Of a stretch of 12,319 bases of DNA, positions 9,802 to 12,319 are shown one piece after another. The notes beneath the pieces were generated by a model that saw only the letters and a program-made list of their open reading frames with translations, did no database searches and was not told the DNA's origin. The position numbers and the translations under genes were made by a program. Source of the DNA: Amoebophrya sp. AT5.2 (taxonomy: Eukaryota; Sar; Dinophyceae; Syndiniales; Amoebophryaceae); assembly GCA_005223375.1 (NCBI GenBank), contig RXOD01005842.1, forward strand, positions 1 through 12,319, written 5' to 3'. Position 1 is the first letter of the stretch. Each line of letters starts with the position of its first letter.

Positions 9802-10054
9802 ATGTACACGGCTGTGTCTGGTGACGCCGGGCACTTCGTTGAGCAGCCAGAAGGATTCTGCATGATGCGTGGAGAAATCTTCGCACAAGGATGGGGTAGA
9901 CAACGACAGTCGCTAATAATGTTCTGATTGCCTTGATGCAGTGACAGCACCTTTTGGCTCCAAGACCCAAGACCCCGCACGCGGAACGACATCCAACCAG
10001 CAGCATCCATTCTTACAAGAACAAGACTGGGCGCCGAAGTTGAAACGCCGCGAT
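9802..10054 (+). CDS. Possible upstream exons of the DM10 gene or a separate small gene
   Basis: An ATG at 9802 opens a frame to 9895. A short 46-nt GT-AG intron (9896-9941, with a CTAAT branch-like site) joins it in phase to 9942-10054, where a GT donor follows. The product starts MYTAVSGDAGHFVEQPEGF and continues GWVTAPFGSKTQDPARG ... DWAPKLKRRD. A small exon at 10332-10350 (after CCCCGGAG, before GTGAGT) would link it in phase to the DM10 exon through the acceptor at 10565-10566. This chain is inference; the sequence itself shows no recognisable domain. Confidence 0.33.
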
Positions 10055-10574
10055 GTAGTGCGTTTCGTTTCCCCCACTGTTCGAAATCTTTTGACTTGAA
10101 TGCTGAAGTTCTGTTGATTATGCGACGATGGCGCAGTGCAGCCGCACGATCGTGTCCTCTGGTGTATTTGTTTCATATGTTTTTCGTGAGTTTAGTTTTT
10201 GTTTTTGTTTCCTGACATACTCGGTATCTCGTTTCCTCGCAGGGAAAGAAGTGTGGGTGACGGGCATAAATCACATCAATTTATTAAGTTACTTAGTACG
10301 CTCTTGTTTTTTCTCTTCCCGTTCCCCCGGAGATTTCGTTGTTGATCACGCGTGAGTCTCACTTTAGAAGTATAAAAATGAAAAGGAAGAAATAAACTAC
10401 AACGGCCCAAGCTCAACGACAAAGACAAAGAATCTTTATGTTATCCAAGGCGTTGGTTTATGCGCGTCAGCTTCACGACACCTAAAATTTTGCCCCGACA
10501 GCCGCGAACACGAGCATTAATTCATTGAACCATAGCGGCAGTTCTTGTCGCTTTATCGCTTCACAGCGACCAGC

Positions 10575-11481
10575 ATGACGGTCGCTCAGATCGTTCCGTC
10601 AGGCGCCGACGACGGTTCCGCTGCCGCCAGCACGACCCTCCGCCGCGTCACGACACGTGAGAGACTTATTGCCTTCGCCCGACGCTTGAACCCGACGGTC
10701 CGGTGGCGGCCCGGCTGCAGCAAGCAGACAAATCTCCTCCGCAGCCAGAAGTCGACAAAGATAATAGGCGGCCGGCTGGTGCGCGCGCGACCCTCGGACA
10801 ACGTCGGATGGAAGGTCGGGAGCAAGGATGAAGGTTTCGAAAAAACGGATTTTGTCACATCAGGAACAACAGACAAGAAGGACCAAAGTAACGGCGGGGT
10901 GCTGCGATTCTACGGCTACTTCCAGGAGGCCGTTCACATGTCGGCTGTGGAGAACTGTCGGGTGCGGAAGGTGGTCGTCCACTACTTCCTCGCCGACAAG
11001 TCTGTCGCGATCCTGGAGCCCCGCGAAGCGAACAGCGGTCTGGTCCAGGGAAACTTCCTGCGACGACAGAAAGCGACGGACGGAAATGGTATAGATACCG
11101 TGAGGAGAAGTAGGACAATTCTATTTAAAGAAAGTATGCAGGCGAAAATATTAGGGACCCAAGGGGAAAATAGAACAACGATTCGATTTGTGGACGAAAA
11201 TTTTACAAGGTAAGTCGGTGTTGCTTGGCGATCTCGATCTGGGGCGAACGGTCACGATATTCGGCCGCGGCATCCGGCTTGTGGACTGCGACCAGTTTAC
11301 CGAAAAGTACTTTCATGACCACGCGATGTTGCTCGGAAACAAGGAATCTTACCCGGAAAGTCAGTTGGCAGTGGCGGCGCAAAACCGGGCAAAATTCATC
11401 GACGCGAACAGGAGAATCACGACATCGGATGCTGGAGGAGGGGTGGGAAACACGGTACCAAAAAAGTACTGGCGTGGATAG
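10575..11481 (+). CDS. DM10-domain protein of the EFHC1/EFHC2/Rib72 family, 5' part
   Basis: Exon 10575-11088, intron 11089-11209 (GT-AG, 121 nt, in phase), then exon from 11210. Residues 1-106 are a basic, Arg-rich lead without a domain. Residues ~107-206 are a DM10 domain: VLRFYGYFQEAV at its start, then YFLADKSVAILEP, NSGLVQGNFLRRQ, DLGRTVTIFGRG and the closing VDCDQFTEKYF. Family members line the inside of ciliary doublet microtubules, so a flagellar-axoneme role is expected. They normally have three DM10 domains in roughly 600-750 residues, sometimes followed by EF-hands. Read straight on, this frame stops at 11481 (TAG) after 261 residues. More likely a donor at 11443 or 11455 (both phase 0) leads on to 11662. 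The ATG at 10575 is the first in this exon; upstream exons are possible, since the frame is open above it to an acceptor-like CACAG at 10562-10566. Confidence 0.82.
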
Positions 11482-11661
11482 AGAAACGAGAACGACAGCT
11501 AGAAGACGCTACGTCTACGCGTTCACCGATACGACTACTTCTATCCCTGGACGATGAGGACGAGTCTCTGCTGATTTAATTTATTAGCCAAAAGAAAAAC
11601 CCACTCATCCATGCGAAACGAAACCAAGAAAAGAAAATAACCAACAAAACGTCACGACTAG

Positions 11662-11820
11662 TTGCTGGAGTCGCTTGGTTTGAACTCGGGCGGGAAAAAG
11701 ATCGCGCGGGCGACGGAGTTGCGGTTTTTCACCTTCGTCTTGGATCGGTTTGGGCTCCGCACGTACTACATCAAATTAACCCGAAAAAAGATCGCGGAGC
11801 CCAAACCGGTCCTCCAGGAG
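11662..11820 (+). CDS. Possible third exon of the DM10 gene: start of a second DM10 domain
   Basis: After an acceptor-like GACTAG (11656-11661), a phase-0 frame reads LLESLGLNSGGKKIARATEL, then RFFTFVLDRFGLRTYYIKL. This resembles the pattern before and into the second DM10 of EFHC1 (a short helix, then VLRFYAIWDD ... RTYIIHYY). Both candidate donors of the previous exon (11443, 11455) are in the matching phase. After YYIKL the likeness ends: the sequence becomes TRKKIAEPKPVLQE, partly an inverted copy of its own upstream bases (see the foldback repeat). A GT at 11821 could be a donor. Either a real but divergent exon, or an exon fragment carried in a repeat. Confidence 0.42.
11713..11815. repeat. 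Foldback repeat, copy 1
   Basis: A 103-base unit repeated at 12215-12319. It contains a perfect 15-base inverted repeat (CGGTTTGGGCTCCGC at 11746-11760, its complement at 11794-11808) around a 33-base A/T-richer spacer. Outside a changed patch at 11737-11745, one substitution near 11770 and a variable spot in the spacer, it matches copy 2 almost base for base. GAAAAAGATCGCG just upstream (11694-11706) recurs with one extra A at 11783-11796, suggesting further local duplication. Confidence 0.85.
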
Positions 11821-11842
11821 GTCGGCCAGTATACTGATGCAC

Positions 11843-11874
11843 CGCCATGCCCAAGAGAACAGGCTGGCATGGCG
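11843..11874. repeat. Inverted repeat (9-bp stem, 14-base loop)
   Basis: CGCCATGCC at 11843-11851 and GGCATGGCG at 11866-11874 are exact complements and could form a hairpin. It lies between the two foldback repeat copies and may be part of the same repetitive block. Confidence 0.7.
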
Positions 11875-12099
11875 TCAGCCCGGGCCAGCCGTGCGCCAGA
11901 AAGTCGGCCACACAGGTGCGCCACCATGGTACGTGACCGGATTGGACATCCCCCCACACTGTCAGTGACCCCACCCGTTGCACAGTGCAGCGAAGACGAG
12001 CCATAGCTTGCGAGTCTGGCATGGAGCCACAGCCCCACAACAACAACCCATCGAATCCGGGCACAGAATGAATCTAACCCCCCCACCACGACCCAGGGC

Positions 12100-12118
12100 G
12101 GCCGGGCTCCGCCCGGCC
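12100..12118. repeat. GC-rich perfect hairpin
   Basis: GGCCGGGC (12100-12107) and GCCCGGCC (12111-12118) pair perfectly around TCC. Its centre contains GGGCTCCGC, the same nine bases found in the left arms of both foldback repeats, so the elements may be related. Confidence 0.8.
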
Positions 12119-12214
12119 CAGCCTTGTATAATTTAGTGATTAATTATACCCAATCCCAAATCCAATCCCAAAACAAGAAGCCAAGGACGACCCATTTATG
12201 CACAGCCAAAAGTT

Positions 12215-12319
12215 ACGGAGTTGCGGTTTTTCACCTTCCTGGAGGACCGGTTTGGGCTCCGCACGTACTACGTCAAATTAACCCGAAAAATGCATTTGCG
12301 GAGCCCAAACCGGTCCTCC
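12215..12319. repeat. Foldback repeat, copy 2 (runs to window edge)
   Basis: Second copy of the unit at 11713-11815, cut by the window end. Its inverted repeat is longer: 22 perfect bases, 12241-12262 against 12298-12319, around a 35-base spacer, possibly extending further since CCT precedes the left arm. Read in the same frame as copy 1 it gives TELRFFTFLEDRFGLRTYYV, again DM10-like. A 2-base length difference in the spacer shifts the frame of the right arm relative to copy 1. An acceptor-like GCACAG lies just upstream (12200-12205). Confidence 0.85.

Larger units (their letters stand above)
11821..12214. other. Non-coding block between the two foldback copies
   Basis: GC-rich and C-rich on the plus strand to about 12119, then A/T-rich (GTGATTAATTATAC, repeated AATCCCAAA-type words at about 12150-12172). 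No domain is recognised in its open frames. Together with the flanking copies it could be a small mobile element or an expanded intron of the DM10 gene. Confidence 0.4.

Noticed and set aside
11766..12089. Minus-strand open frames of about 100 codons
   Set aside because: They cross hairpins and repeats, show no domain, and reflect GC-rich composition.
1..12319. CRISPR array, prokaryotic operon or insertion sequence
   Set aside because: Spliced eukaryotic genes throughout; no spaced identical repeats, ribosome binding sites or transposase.

Overview
The window is nuclear DNA from a eukaryotic microbe, most likely an alveolate protist. Three plus-strand genes are split by GT-AG introns of about 120-275 nt. 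Exons are GC-rich, introns and spacers richer in A/T. Reading frames join in phase across nearly every intron. A protein with a RING-CH zinc finger between FHA-type segments is a design I associate with ciliates and other alveolates, and a DM10 (EFHC-type) protein implies cilia or flagella. Placement nearer dinoflagellates or syndinians is inference: no spliced-leader or rRNA sequence was seen.

Layout. Positions 1-992 hold the 3' part of a coiled-coil protein gene (two exons) that I do not recognise. Positions 993-3433 are mostly spacer. This spacer holds a minus-strand frame (3147-2758) that looks protein-like but is broken by three stops, and a block at 1400-2150 open in several frames. Positions 3434-7281 carry an eight-exon gene for a 758-residue FHA/RINGv/FHA protein with a long Gln/Gly/Met-rich tail; all seven introns are canonical and the exon lengths add up to a multiple of three. 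Positions 7282-9801 have no gene I can name, but several short minus-strand open segments could be exons or remnants of a gene in the opposite orientation.

From 10575 runs the 5' part of a DM10-domain protein of the EFHC1/EFHC2/Rib72 family (axonemal doublet microtubule inner proteins). Possible extra upstream exons lie at 9802-10054. The first DM10 domain is complete. A fragment resembling the start of a second one lies at 11662-11780, but there it runs into a foldback repeat. A near-identical copy of that repeat sits at the very end of the window (12215-12319), so the DM10 gene's 3' part is entangled with, or interrupted by, repetitive DNA.

The three genes show no functional link: co-orientation is all they share. 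The most interesting parts are the domain architecture of the large gene and the repeat pair at the end, whose arms overlap DM10-like coding sequence.
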